Notes: generated by a model from the letters alone, not told the origin. Positions 9,858 to 18,999 are shown, counted from the first letter of the stretch. The stretch is 40,334 nt of DNA from Okeania sp. SIO3I5 (GCF_010672085.1 NZ_JAAHHT010000067.1:1-40334); one strand, 5' to 3'. Numbers and translations are program-made.

Positions 9858-10073
9858 TTACTCAAATTCTTCTAATTGCTCTAGTCGCAACCAGATATTC
9901 GGAGTAGGTACTTTGCCGAATTTGACAAAAGCATAATCTCCCCTAGTATCTACAATTTCTCCCTTACTCTCAAATATGTAAGGAGGGAACCTATTGTCAC
10001 TTGCTTTAGCTTCTAAACTATTTTCTAGTTTTTCTCGGATAACACGAACTAAACTACCTTTTTTAATCGCCAT
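9858..10073 (-). CDS. ndhO: NAD(P)H-quinone oxidoreductase subunit O
   Basis: NdhO is a small peripheral subunit specific to cyanobacterial and chloroplast NDH-1, on the cytoplasmic side of the thylakoid membrane, in the complex that runs cyclic electron flow and respiration. The 71-residue product has the expected length and pattern: [20 protein letters not shown] at the start, [18 protein letters not shown] in the middle and [13 protein letters not shown] at the end. The ATG at 10073 gives the canonical N-terminus. It is read in the same direction as mutM and psaE but is separated from mutM by 352 bases of repeats, so a shared transcript is doubtful. Confidence 0.93.
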   Translation of the reverse strand: MAIKKGSLVRVIREKLENSLEAKASDNRFPPYIFESKGEIVDTRGDYAFVKFGKVPTPNIWLRLEQLEEFE

Positions 10074-10425
10074 ATATGATTTCTATTTCTTGTCTTTTCT
10101 GTATTAAATTCTAATAGGGAATTAGATTAAGTTTATCTTTTTTTTTAGGGAATAGGGAATAGGGAATAGGGAATAGGGAATAAGATAGAAATAAATATAG
10201 GTTTACCTCATTAGTCTGAGAAATGCTATACTAAAGTTTTTGCTACAAATACTTAGGCTGTTTCAAGGAGTCAGGAGTTGAGTCGAAATAGCCTATATAT
10301 CATTTAGTTGGAGTCAAACTCTCTTTTCAGAGTCTAAGTTTGAGCTGTAAATACGCACCCTACAAATTTTGCACTCCCTTACTCCCTTACTCCCCTACTC
10401 CTTACTCCCTAGTCCCTACTCCCGA
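10074..10425. repeat. spacer with STRR heptamer runs
   Basis: It contains about five AGGGAAT heptamers at 10147-10183, a short GGAGTCA run near 10266, and a run of ACTCCCTT/ACTCCCC units at 10374-10425 directly against the mutM stop codon. No gene is visible. Confidence 0.75.
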
Positions 10426-11328
10426 TTATTTTTGACATTGAGGACAAAAATGGGTAGAGCGTCCTGCTAATTTAATTTTTTCCAAAGAAGTATCACAAAT
10501 TCGACATGGTTGGCCAGCACGATTATAAACCCAAGCTACACCCCCATAATTACCATTAACTCCCTTAACATTTAGAAAGTTGCTGAAAGTTGTACCACCT
10601 GCATCTATAGACGTTTGTAATACTTTGATAATAGCCTGATGTAGTTTTTCTACTTGGTTTTCAGTCAAATCTTTGCACAAAGTTGTTGGTCTAATATTAC
10701 TGAGAAATAGAGCTTCATCAGCATAAATATTACCTAACCCGGCAATAGTTGTTTGGTCTAAAAGAGCTGTTTTAATTGCTCTGTGACTTTTGTAGAGTTT
10801 TTTGTTAAGGTACTTTGGGCAAAATTCTGGAGAAAACGGTTCTATCCCCAATTGTTTCAGACCAGTTATAATTTGGGATACTTCCGTTGCTGGTGGTACT
10901 CCCCACATCTGGCCAAAAGTACGTTGATCTACAAATCTCAATTCATGGGTAAAACTACCTTCATCTCCTGAAGATTGATGACCAAAAAATAATCTTACTC
11001 GTGTGTGTTTCTGTAGATTTTCTTCTGGATTTACCCATAAAAGTTGGCCTGTCATTCGTAGATGAACTCCTAACCAACCATCTTGATTTTCTATAACTTG
11101 GGATTTTGGGTTCTTTTTGCCCCATTTGTAGAGTTGGGCAAGTAAATACTTCCCTCGTCGATGCCATTGGGCGATCGCTTTTCCTTCCAACCCTCTCAAA
11201 AAATCAACTATAGAAATAGGGTGAGCAACTGTGCGTTCTAGCAACACTTCCCCACCCAATATTTTTTTGTTGAGAGTCAGTTGATTTAGACCTCGTTTTA
11301 CTATTTCTACTTCCGGCAGTTCTGGCAC
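10426..11328 (-). CDS. mutM: formamidopyrimidine-DNA glycosylase (GTG start)
   Basis: MutM/Fpg excises 8-oxoguanine and formamidopyrimidines and cleaves the abasic site using its N-terminal proline as nucleophile. The protein must therefore begin (M)PELPEVE. The sequence offers that only if the GTG at 11328-11326 is the start codon; a TTG seven codons upstream would bury the proline. With GTG the product is 300 residues, in the family range. Other landmarks are the basic HRRGKYLL segment near residue 57, LLDQTTIAGLGNIYADE (helix-two-turn-helix) and a C-terminal CRIC...CPQC zinc finger. psaE lies 166 bases upstream on the same strand, an arrangement seen in other cyanobacteria. Confidence 0.95.
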   Translation of the reverse strand: MPELPEVEIVKRGLNQLTLNKKILGGEVLLERTVAHPISIVDFLRGLEGKAIAQWHRRGKYLLAQLYKWGKKNPKSQVIENQDGWLGVHLRMTGQLLWVNPEENLQKHTRVRLFFGHQSSGDEGSFTHELRFVDQRTFGQMWGVPPATEVSQIITGLKQLGIEPFSPEFCPKYLNKKLYKSHRAIKTALLDQTTIAGLGNIYADEALFLSNIRPTTLCKDLTENQVEKLHQAIIKVLQTSIDAGGTTFSNFLNVKGVNGNYGGVAWVYNRAGQPCRICDTSLEKIKLAGRSTHFCPQCQK

Positions 11329-11494
11329 AGTGCTAACTATCTCTGACAATATTTATTATTATAGATACTGTAGAATTTTTTTCTCGTTAAGCATTTATCT
11401 GAAACAGTTTTTGCCTATTTTTGGTTGTTGAATTTAGAATTGCTAGACTAAGCTTTTCCTTCAGCTTTATGTTCTAAGAACAGTTTTAGCCTAA

Positions 11495-11719
11495 TTATTT
11501 ACCTTTCGGTGCTTCTACCTCTACAACTTCATTCATGCCAAAGTTATTGGTATTAATGCCAGTTGCACTACCACTGAAACCGTTGTAATTTACTTTCTCA
11601 AAGCGAACAATAACTGGATACTTAATGCCACTTTTGTCAACAGAAGCAACTGTACCAACTTCCTGATACCAATAAGATTCTTTGCGTAAAATCCGAACTT
11701 TAGAACCACGTTGAACCAT
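11495..11719 (-). CDS. psaE: photosystem I reaction centre subunit IV
   Basis: PsaE is an SH3-like stromal subunit of photosystem I that helps dock ferredoxin and supports cyclic electron flow. The 74-residue product starts [20 protein letters not shown] and contains the conserved [17 protein letters not shown] segment, and its length is normal. The ATG at 11719 follows AAGGGA with a spacing of about eight bases. The upstream 90 bases include one TTTTACAAT half-site of the kind found in RpaB-bound HLR1 elements, but no good second half, so regulation by RpaB is only possible. The end of a MITE lies about 90 bases upstream. Confidence 0.96.
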   Translation of the reverse strand: MVQRGSKVRILRKESYWYQEVGTVASVDKSGIKYPVIVRFEKVNYNGFSGSATGINTNNFGMNEVVEVEAPKGK

Positions 11720-11808
11720 GATGTTTTTCCCTTAAAATTAAGTATTGTAAAATTGTTCTCTCATCCTATCTCTTTTAAGTCTAATAATTTTTTAAGTTTT
11801 GTTGCAAT

Positions 11809-12066
11809 TAATTAGGGTTTGCACTCAAAAGTCTTATGGGTGAGGGTAGGAGTCAGGAGACAGGAGACAGGAGACAGGAGGAGTCAGGAATGAGCGAGGA
11901 GGCAGAAGGAAGAATTAAATTCGTGATTTTTCGGCTCTTGTCAACCCTTTCATCCGCTCCTAGCATGAGCTTTTTGGAGCAAAAACCTTGTAATGGATGA
12001 AAGACCATTATCGGCTAAAACCTTTAGGAGTCAATGCTTTAAAATTTAATCAGCAAACCCTAATTA
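11809..12066. mobile_element. MITE, TAATTA-GGGCTTGCTGA family, copy 2
   Basis: Inverted ends TAATTAGGGTTTGC and GCAAACCCTAATTA enclose GGAGTCA/GGAGACA heptamers and a block shared with copy 1 in the opposite orientation. Its right end overlaps the last codons and TAG stop of the DUF6391-type gene (12060-12068), so the element supplies that gene's stop. The left end lies about 90 bases upstream of psaE. Confidence 0.75.
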
Positions 12067-12680
12067 ATCCAGGATACTTGAACAAAATGAGCATTATGAC
12101 CCCATAAATCCTTAGTTGGAGAAATATTTATCACTCTGAGGTTAAAAGGAATAGCAGTTGTTAGATATTTTTGGGTGAAAATACCCAGTCCCGGTGCTAA
12201 CTGTCTAGCTGCTGTAACTGCAATACCAAAACCTAAAAGTTGCTCAATTGGTCTTGGGGGTAGAAACATATTTATACCAAAAGCTAATCCAGCAGTTAGA
12301 GTCATTGCCACTGATAAGTTTGTCCCACATCTAGGATGTACTGCTAAATCCCATTCTCCAGAAGTAATTCTCCGTAGTGCTATTTCTACTGCCCGGTCTA
12401 ATTGAGATGGATCTACTGCGCCGTAAAGGTAAAATCCTTGTGGTGTGGACATTCCCCCTATTGATTCATTAGAAGCTTTTGCAGTTGCTGAGTCTGCTAG
12501 TTCACCCAGTACCCAAACTGTAGCGTGTTCTAAAGCATGAACTTGTCTAATTGTCAATATCTCTTTTAAAGCAGGAATAAATTCTAATTGATTGAGAAAA
12601 TCCCTATCCTGTTTAGAATCAGGGGAAAATTCAAAGGGAAAGTAATATTGTCTAGAGGCAGTAGCGTTAGTTGCTGTCAT
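12060..12680 (-). CDS. DUF6391 family membrane-associated protein
   Basis: The 206-residue product has the motif VHALEHATVWVLGELA near residue 47 and a conserved DLAVHPRCGTNLSV stretch near 115. A hydrophobic segment follows (AMTLTAGLAFGINMFLP), then LLGFGIAVTAARQLAPGLG. This matches a conserved cyanobacterial family of unknown function that I recall as DUF6391. The His/Glu motif suggests metal binding, but no activity is known to me. The ATG at 12680 gives the expected length. The stop codon and the last one or two residues come from the end of a MITE, so the native C-terminus may have differed slightly. Confidence 0.75.
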   Translation of the reverse strand: MTATNATASRQYYFPFEFSPDSKQDRDFLNQLEFIPALKEILTIRQVHALEHATVWVLGELADSATAKASNESIGGMSTPQGFYLYGAVDPSQLDRAVEIALRRITSGEWDLAVHPRCGTNLSVAMTLTAGLAFGINMFLPPRPIEQLLGFGIAVTAARQLAPGLGIFTQKYLTTAIPFNLRVINISPTKDLWGHNAHFVQVSWIN

Positions 12681-12715
12681 AGTATTTTTTTACTTCTTTC
12701 AAATTGCATATTTGT

Positions 12716-12838
12716 ATAGCACTAGGGAATAGGGAATAGGGAATAGGGAATAATAAAGTGTCAAATGGTTTTTCCTGTGGAAATGCTCCGCAAACAGGAT
12801 TTATAAATATCCTAACCTTTGCTTCGACCGCTATACAT
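12716..12838. mobile_element. TATAGC(A/G)CTA repeat element with AGGGAAT heptamers
   Basis: It starts TATAGCACTAGGGAATAGGG and ends GCTATA. The interior block (GCAAACAGGATTTATAAAT and neighbours) is also found near 222-272, and in shortened form in the 173-bp array at 15960-16500 and near 18905. The same family therefore occurs both as single copies and as a tandem array. Confidence 0.6.
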
Positions 12839-12933
12839 AGCAGGGAACAGATAATAGACAACAAAAATTTAGAAAAACATTTCCTAGTCTAAGATTCATT
12901 ATCAGTAATTCTCCTAACCCATTCTTTCTTAGC

Positions 12934-13057
12934 TATAGCAATCCTAAATAGGTTGTAAGATTTTATCGTAGGGGTTTGGTCTCCAAATCCCTTAGCGCTT
13001 AGGTTTAGAGACCAAACCCCTACAGCTTTTTCTCATATCTCATTGCTGATTGCTATA
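12934..13057. mobile_element. MITE, TATAGCAATC family, copy 1
   Basis: Inverted ends TATAGCAATCC and GATTGCTATA flank a long hairpin made of GTAGGGGTTTGGTCTCCAAA and its inverse. That hairpin core is the same motif that is tandemly repeated at 19351-19905. Confidence 0.7.
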
Positions 13058-13416
13058 TATTTTATCTTTAAAATTACTTTGAAAATGTAAATCGACGTTC
13101 AGGTAATTAACTCTTATTTATAAAGATTTATGAAATAGTTTGAGATTCATATAATCCAGTTCTTTTTACTATTTTTCTCAAATTATACCTTGATTACTTT
13201 ATCTTAATTAAGAATACTATAGCTTCCTTCAGCTTTTGTCAGGTAAAGTTTTTTCTTCTTTTCTGTATTCAGAATTAACATATTAGCTAAAACTTAAAAT
13301 TTCATACTTCACTCACAGACAATAATTGCTAGAAATGTATTTCTAGCAATTAAAATTTTATCCAATTATCTCCAACTCCAATCAAATTACTTACACATTT
13401 TTTTGGGAAAATAAAC

Positions 13417-13573
13417 TATAGCAATCCGATTCCTATTCCCTATTCCCTATTCACGCTTCGCGTAGCGCTATAATAGTTAATTTGAGCTAAAAACATCAGT
13501 AAATTCTAACTCCTGACTTCTGACTTCTAAGTGCCTCCAAAAAAATATTACAACTTAAATTAGGATTGCTATA
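13417..13573. mobile_element. MITE, TATAGCAATC family, copy 2
   Basis: Ends TATAGCAATCC and GGATTGCTATA. The interior has TTCCCTA heptamers, a GCTTCGCGTAGCGC palindrome and GACTTCT units. Its right end is one base from the stop codon of the MORN gene. Confidence 0.75.
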
Positions 13574-13574
13574 T

Positions 13575-14315
13575 CTAAGTTTCTTCCTGTCTTTGACCAT
13601 TACGAAATACTCCTGGAAATCGCTTTCCTTCAGTATCTATAATAACTCCTATCCCATGAGGTATTCCACCTCTTAGTTCTCCTTCATAGCGAATTCCATT
13701 AGGATATGTACAAGTCCCTTTGCCATCTAGTACTTCGTTATAAAAATCTCCCTGACACCGTATTCCATTAGCACGGGTAAACACTCCTGGGCCAAAAGGA
13801 TCTCCAGCAAAGAATTCTCCCTCAAAGCGATCGCCATTCGCGTAAATAAATCGACCTTGACCATCGGCCTGACTACTGGTCACACCACTAGAGATATCTG
13901 TTACTAAGTCAAATTCTCCCTCATAGCGATCGCCATTCGCAAAAATAATTGTCCCAGACCTAATTTTTCCATTTTGGAATATTCCTGTCACTCTAGCGTC
14001 ATTGGAGAAGATAAAAGTACCTTGTCCATTGGGAAGACCATTACGAAACTGTCCTTCATAGCGATCGCGATTAGCATAGACATATATACCACTTCCTTCT
14101 GGCCTTCCATTAACAAAATCCCCAACATAATTATCTCCACTATCAGGGTAATTACACTTAACTCGACCTGTGGGAGGATTGCCCTCACAAATAGGAGGTC
14201 TTGTTTGTTCTTGTGCCATTAAGGGCTGAGGATACCAAGTTATGATTATGTATCCTAGGCAAGAACCTGTTAATATTGCTTTCCTTAGTTGTTTTATTAA
14301 TAGCAGCATAGTCAT
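13575..14315 (-). CDS. exported MORN-repeat protein
   Basis: The 246-residue protein has a signal peptide (two basic residues, a hydrophobic run to about residue 32, then PLMA before QEQTRP) and about eight MORN motifs of the form NGDRYEGEF followed by G.G...YANG, filling residues 45-240. MORN repeats form extended beta-hairpin arrays used as scaffolds or for membrane or lipid contact; here they would act in the periplasm or envelope. No catalytic domain is present. Many of the NGDR(Y/F)EG codons carry GCGATCGC HIP1 sites. An ATG two codons inside the ORF is an alternative start. TATAGCAATC MITEs lie just downstream and 240 bases upstream. Confidence 0.8.
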   Translation of the reverse strand: MTMLLLIKQLRKAILTGSCLGYIIITWYPQPLMAQEQTRPPICEGNPPTGRVKCNYPDSGDNYVGDFVNGRPEGSGIYVYANRDRYEGQFRNGLPNGQGTFIFSNDARVTGIFQNGKIRSGTIIFANGDRYEGEFDLVTDISSGVTSSQADGQGRFIYANGDRFEGEFFAGDPFGPGVFTRANGIRCQGDFYNEVLDGKGTCTYPNGIRYEGELRGGIPHGIGVIIDTEGKRFPGVFRNGQRQEET

Positions 14316-14805
14316 TTCAGTTATCAGTTATCAGTTATCAGTACCTCCAGTAATAGAGATATTTGAAATCTGAAATTTCCTTTCTCTTTGTCTGTTGGAT
14401 ATGGCGTTCCCTCTGGGAATGGAGGGAACGGAAACCCTATCTTTCAAAGTCGCTCCGCTTTTCATATCAACAAGAGTGGAAAACGACCGCTTTTTATCCC
14501 CTTAAAAGGGGAAGCTTGAAACCTTATTTCTTGGTCAGTATCCAGCTTGCTTATTTATAGCAATCCTCAATAGGTTGTAACAATTCAAAAACTAGAAATA
14601 AATTCTGAAACTCTTACCCATTGCCCATTGCCTATTCCCTATTCCCGAAAGCCGTAAGATTTTTATACACAAATATATTAGAGGATTGCTATAGTAGATT
14701 TTCTATTATTCCTGATTTCATTATAATACTGTTCTCTAAATCTTTAGGAGTTTGTGGGCATTTAATAATAAATGCCTAAACTTGCTGAAAAGAAGTTATT
14801 TTTTA
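14316..14805. other. spacer between the MORN gene and the lipoprotein gene
   Basis: No gene is seen. There are TTATCAG heptamer units at 14318-14342, a palindrome-rich block near 14400-14430 (CGTTCCCTCTGGGAATGGAG), a CCCCTTAAAAGGGG hairpin at 14499-14512, and a MITE at 14556-14693. Confidence 0.6.
14556..14693. mobile_element. MITE, TATAGCAATC family, copy 3
   Basis: Ends TATAGCAATCCTCAATAGG and GAGGATTGCTATA. The interior holds TTGCCCA and TTCCCTA heptamers. The segment AATAGGTTGTAA inside the left end is shared with copy 1. Confidence 0.75.
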
Positions 14806-15921
14806 TTAGTTTTCAGTAGTTATCGGTTTACTTCCTACTTCTTTGAAAATTTCCACACCATTTTGTTCAAAAACAACAATTGGGTCAGCTCCCTGCTTCA
14901 AGTCAACTCGCTTTACCAATACCTGACCATTAGCTAGTCTTTGTCCGATTTTCACATATCTACTTGTAGGTTCGGTAGGAACTTTCACGATAATCTGTTT
15001 TTGATTTCCTACTTGCACAACCCCGCTAACTTCTATGCCATCAGCAATAGTAGTATCTGGAGGAGGAGGTGGTGGAGGTGGTGGTGGAGGTGGAGGTGGT
15101 GGTGGAGGTGGAAAACCAGGCCCTCTCCACTGAGCAGGTGGGGTTGGTGAGATGGGCAATTCTGGTAAACTTGGTACTTGTCCAGTAGATGAATTTGGTA
15201 GCTCTGGGGGTTTTGGTGGAAGATTAGGTCTTGTGCTTGTGGGAGGACCTGCAGGTCTTCTCCACTGAGGAGGTATACCTGTTATTGGCAATTCAGGTAA
15301 CTTTGGTACTTGTTGTGGACTATTTGGTACTTGTTGTGGGCTATTTTCTGTAGTTGTATTTGGTGGAGTATCTGATGGAGAAGAAGGTTGAGGTGAACCT
15401 CCAGGGGGATTTCTTGGTTGAGTTCTCTGTTGAGTTCTCTCTGGTAATCTCCAATCTGGTAGATTGGGAAGCTCTGGTACTTGTTGACTGCTTACTTGAG
15501 GAAGTTGGGTCAATGTAGAATCTGTGGAATCATTCTCTTGGTCAGATTCCTGACGTGGCACTGGGATAGTTGGTAAACTAGAGAAGGGATTTTTCCTATC
15601 TGAATTTGTTTGAATAGAAGTTTGTCCTTGAGAGGTTGTGTTAGTTTGTTCTTGCTTGAGAGATTTAGTTCTTTCATCGGGGTCTGTAGACCTAGTTAAA
15701 TTTTTTGCCGTTTCCGACGTTTGGGGAACATCTGGAGATGGAAATGGTTCATCGGTAGGTTCTGGAGATGGAGATTCTGGAGCTTCTAATGTTGGAGTAG
15801 GAGAAGCTTCAGGAGTATTCTCGGTAGAACTATCTCTATTATTAAGAAAGGGAATAGAGTCACATCCACTTATCCATAGAGATAATATACCTACTCCTAT
15901 TGTTAGTATAAGTTTACGCAT
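14806..15921 (-). CDS. proline-rich lipoprotein with an 18-proline tract
   Basis: The N-terminus MRKLILTIGVGILSLWISGC is a lipoprotein signal with lipobox ISGC, so the mature protein is probably anchored in an envelope membrane. A long low-complexity region rich in P, S, T and Q follows, with repeated (V)P.LPELP motifs and WRxP segments, then 18 consecutive prolines (codons 15111-15058). The C-terminal 80 residues (GVVQVGNQKQIIVKVPTEP, then RYVKIGQRLANGQVLVKRVD) look like a small beta-rich domain, faintly like PilP-type pilotin partners. The spacer-plus-domain design suggests a wall-spanning protein. I use the ATG at 15921; a TTG two codons upstream is also in frame. The function is unknown. 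Confidence 0.75.
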   Translation of the reverse strand: MRKLILTIGVGILSLWISGCDSIPFLNNRDSSTENTPEASPTPTLEAPESPSPEPTDEPFPSPDVPQTSETAKNLTRSTDPDERTKSLKQEQTNTTSQGQTSIQTNSDRKNPFSSLPTIPVPRQESDQENDSTDSTLTQLPQVSSQQVPELPNLPDWRLPERTQQRTQPRNPPGGSPQPSSPSDTPPNTTTENSPQQVPNSPQQVPKLPELPITGIPPQWRRPAGPPTSTRPNLPPKPPELPNSSTGQVPSLPELPISPTPPAQWRGPGFPPPPPPPPPPPPPPPPPPDTTIADGIEVSGVVQVGNQKQIIVKVPTEPTSRYVKIGQRLANGQVLVKRVDLKQGADPIVVFEQNGVEIFKEVGSKPITTEN

Positions 15922-15959
15922 TGCCAATTCTGAAAAGCATAATATTGCATAGGATAGCT

Positions 15960-16500
15960 TAGAATTTAGAATTTAAAATGTAGAATTTAGAATTCTTAAA
16001 TTTTATAGCGCTAGGGAATAGGGAGTAGGGAATAGGAAACTGTCAAAGGGTTTCAGTATTTACAAATGTCCTCACCTATTTGCCTAGTGCTATACAAGTA
16101 GTTGTACTGAGAATTTAGAATTTAAAATAATGTAGAATGTAGAATTTAGAATTCTAAAATTTTATAGCGCTAGGGAATAGGGAACAGGGAATAGGGAGTA
16201 GGGAATAGGAAACTGTCAAAGGGTTTCAGTATTTACAAATGTCCTCACCTATTTGCCTAGTGCTATACAAGTAGTTGTACTGAGAATTTAGAATTTAAAA
16301 TAATGTAGAATGTAGAATTTAGAATTCTAAAATTTTATAGCGCTAGGGAATAGGGAACAGGGAATAGGGAGTAGGGAATAGGAAACTGTCAAAGGGTTTC
16401 AGTATTTACAAATGTCCTCACCTATTTGCCTAGTGCTATACAAGTAGTTGTACTGAGAATTTAGAATTTAAAATAATGTAGAATGTAGAATTTAGAATTA
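15960..16500. repeat. tandem array of a 173-bp unit, about three copies
   Basis: TGCCTAGTGCTATACAAGTA recurs at 16081, 16254 and 16427, an exact 173-bp period. Each unit contains AATTTAGAAT repeats, TATAGCGCTAGGGAATAGGG, further AGGGAATAGGG heptamers and the block GTCAAAGGGTTTCAGTATTT. The first unit is about 20 bases shorter through loss of heptamers. The unit is the TATAGC(A/G)CTA element plus flanking sequence, amplified as a whole. Confidence 0.85.
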
Positions 16501-16639
16501 TTAAAATTTATAAGTAGTTGTACTTTTAGGAATTTTCTAGTTGAGAACAGGAACAGGGAAAAGAGAACAAGGGAAAAGAGAACAGGAAATAGAGAATAGG
16601 AAATAGGGAATAGGAGCTATTCGGTTATCAGTTATTAGT

Positions 16640-16785
16640 TATTAAACTTCTCCAAAAATGCAAAATAAAATCAATTATTACCCATAAATTATCAATTACT
16701 TCCCCCAGTTAAGTGTTCCCAGTTAAGTGTTCCCAGTTAAGTGTTCCCAGTTCCCTCTTTTCTGGAGATGTCTATTAGTTATCAG
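16640..16785. mobile_element. MITE, GACTTCTCC family, copy 1
   Basis: The left end ACTTCTCCAAAAATG and the right end TTTTCTGGAGATGTCT are inverted. The core is four units of a 14-mer, AGTTAAGTGTTCCC. The flanks share TTATTAGTTAT-like sequence on both sides, consistent with insertion into a TTATTAG repeat. The second copy, at 24660-24762, has a different core repeat. Confidence 0.7.
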
Positions 16786-17212
16786 TACCTCCAAGTCAAC
16801 CATTGGGATTGAAATAATGAACCAAATATTTTCTTGAGGGGAGATTAGGTCAAGTTCTGCTTTTTAATTGCCTTAAAAAGGGGAAGCAAGAGACCTAATT
16901 TTTTGGTAGCAGAAAATTAAAAATTCGATGCTTGTTAAAATTTATGTTTACAGAATTTAGGATTTCTCTGCAACTAAATTAGGGCGAATTCTCTTCCCAA
17001 GAATTATTATAAATTTCTGATCAATTTATCAATTAAAGATAAAGTTAGTAGCAATTTAATAAGAAAATCATAAAATTTTCTTTATTAAGAGATTATATGA
17101 CTTTTTTTTCAATAAAATAAATCCAACTTATCATATAAAAAAAATACTACAAGTCTAGTATTTTGAGGTTATTGATTATCAAACCGAGATGAGGCATACA
17201 AGGTAATAAATT

Positions 17213-18811
17213 ATGAATAATGGTTCTATATCTCCGGTTGTACTAATTATCCTAGATGGTTGGGGTTATCGAGAAGACAAAGATGGAAATGCTGTTGCTA
17301 TGGGTGCAACACCTATATTTAATAGTCTTTGGCAAGCTTATCCCAGAACTTTAATTCAAGCTTCTGGAAAAGCAGTAGGTTTGCCAGAAGGTCAGATGGG
17401 TAACTCAGAAGTTGGTCACTTAAATATAGGAGCGGGGCGAGTTGTTCCCCAGGAATTAGTCAGAATTTCTGATGCGGTAGAAGATGGCTCAATAGCACAA
17501 AATCAAGCTATTGAAAAAATTTGCCAGGATGTGAGAGGGCGTAATTCTAAATTACACTTAGTAGGTTTATGCTCCCCTGGAGGGGTTCATTCCCATGTAA
17601 ACCATTTATTAGGTTTACTGGATATGGCTAAGGCAAAAGGAATTTCTGATGTTTGTATTCATGCCATTACTGATGGACGTGATACAAATCCTAAATTAGG
17701 AGTTCAGGTACTTAAACAGATAGAATATCATACTAATCAAATTGGTTTAGGAAGAATTGCTACAGTTAGTGGTCGCTATTATGCAATGGATCGGGATAAA
17801 CGATGGGACAGAGTTCAAAAAGCTTATGATGTAATGACCAAAGATGGTTATGGGCTTGGTTATTCTGCTTCAGATTTATTACAAAAGTCTTATACTGAAG
17901 GTATAACAGATGAATTTGTCATCCCCATTAGAGTAGCTCCAGGAGCTATAGAACCAGGAGATGGAGTGATTTTCTTTAATTTTCGCCCAGATCGTGCCCG
18001 TCAATTAACTCAAGCTTTTGTAGATCCAGATTTTAATGGGTTTGAGCGCCAACAAATTCAACCATTAACATTTTTAACTTTTACTCAGTATGATAGTAGG
18101 CTGCCAGTTTTAGTGGCTTTTGAACCTCAAAATTTTAATAATATTTTGGGACAGGTAATTTCTCAACATGGTCTGCGTCAGTTCCGCACTGCTGAAACTG
18201 AAAAGTATGCTCATGTAACTTACTTTTTTAATGGGGGTTTAGAAGAACCATTTGAGGGAGAAGAGCGAGAATTGGTTCAAAGTCCAATGGTGGCTCATTA
18301 TGATGAAGCACCGGAAATGTCTGCAGAAGAGGTGACAGAAGTGGCGATCGCTGCAGTGAAAAAGCAAATCTATTCTCTAGTGGTTATTAATTATGCTAAT
18401 CCTGATATGGTGGGACATACTGGGGTAATGAGTGCTGCGGTAAGTGCGATTGAGACAGTTGACCATTGTCTAGGAAAACTTTTAGATAATATTGGTGGAG
18501 TGGGTGGCACAGCGATTATTATTGCTGACCATGGAAATTCTGAATATATGTGGGACGACGATGGCAACCCTTGGACTGCCCACACAACAAATCCAGTGCC
18601 ATTTATACTGGTAGAGGGAGAGAGACGTAAAATTCCTGGTCATGGGACTAGCGTACCTCTACGAGTTGATGGACGGTTGGCAGATATAGCACCAACGATT
18701 TTGGAAATTCTGAATCTGCCTCAACCTGCTGAAATGACTGGAAGGTCAATGATCGAGGAGGCAAAGTATATTCTCCAACAAGATCGTACTCCTATGCGAG
18801 TTGGTTTGTAA
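17213..18811 (+). CDS. gpmI: 2,3-bisphosphoglycerate-independent phosphoglycerate mutase
   Basis: The enzyme interconverts 3- and 2-phosphoglycerate in glycolysis and carbon export from the Calvin cycle, using two Mn ions and a phosphoserine. The 532-residue product is normal in length. Landmarks are LIILDGWG at the N-terminus, the catalytic serine in GQMGNSEVGHLNIGAGR (Ser65), ITDGRDTNP, SGRYYAMDRDKRWDR, FFNFRPDRARQL and the metal ligands in IADHGNSE. The ATG at 17213 is preceded by AAGG with suitable spacing. secG follows on the same strand after 188 bases of heptamer repeats. Confidence 0.98.
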   Translation: MNNGSISPVVLIILDGWGYREDKDGNAVAMGATPIFNSLWQAYPRTLIQASGKAVGLPEGQMGNSEVGHLNIGAGRVVPQELVRISDAVEDGSIAQNQAIEKICQDVRGRNSKLHLVGLCSPGGVHSHVNHLLGLLDMAKAKGISDVCIHAITDGRDTNPKLGVQVLKQIEYHTNQIGLGRIATVSGRYYAMDRDKRWDRVQKAYDVMTKDGYGLGYSASDLLQKSYTEGITDEFVIPIRVAPGAIEPGDGVIFFNFRPDRARQLTQAFVDPDFNGFERQQIQPLTFLTFTQYDSRLPVLVAFEPQNFNNILGQVISQHGLRQFRTAETEKYAHVTYFFNGGLEEPFEGEERELVQSPMVAHYDEAPEMSAEEVTEVAIAAVKKQIYSLVVINYANPDMVGHTGVMSAAVSAIETVDHCLGKLLDNIGGVGGTAIIIADHGNSEYMWDDDGNPWTAHTTNPVPFILVEGERRKIPGHGTSVPLRVDGRLADIAPTILEILNLPQPAEMTGRSMIEEAKYILQQDRTPMRVGL

Positions 18812-18999
18812 GCTTGCTCAACACTAATTAGAATTCAGAATTCAGAATTTAGAATTTAGAATTTAGAATTTAGAATTTAGAATTTAGAATTCAGAAGTAA
18901 TTTCTGACGCTTGTTTGAGGATTTATAAATGTCCTAACTAATTAACATAGCGCTATATTAGTGAATTTTTTTGAGCTTTAATTAATGAGTTAGAAGATT
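18812..18999. repeat. AATTTAG heptamer run and partial repeat element
   Basis: Between gpmI and secG there are about eight AATTTAG/AATTCAG heptamers (18832-18892), followed by the GGATTTATAAATGTCCTAAC block and TAGCGCTATA that mark the TATAGC(A/G)CTA element family. Confidence 0.75.

Larger units (their letters stand above)
12681..13574. other. MITE- and repeat-filled spacer
   Basis: No gene is seen. The spacer contains a TATAGC-ended element with AGGGAATAGGG heptamers (12716-12838), two TATAGCAATC-ended MITEs (12934-13057 and 13417-13573) and plain AT-rich DNA between them. Confidence 0.7.
15922..17212. other. long repeat-filled spacer between divergent genes
   Basis: The lipoprotein gene and gpmI diverge from this region. 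It holds the 173-bp array (15960-16500), a run of AGGGAAAAGAGAACA-type units (about 16545-16615), a GACTTCTCC-family MITE (16640-16785), a hairpin-rich piece near 16860-16890 and about 250 bases of AT-rich DNA that should contain the gpmI promoter. Confidence 0.7.

Noticed and set aside
11720-11800. HLR1 (RpaB) site upstream of psaE
   Set aside because: Only one half-site (TTTTACAAT) is visible, and the second half at the required spacing is poor.
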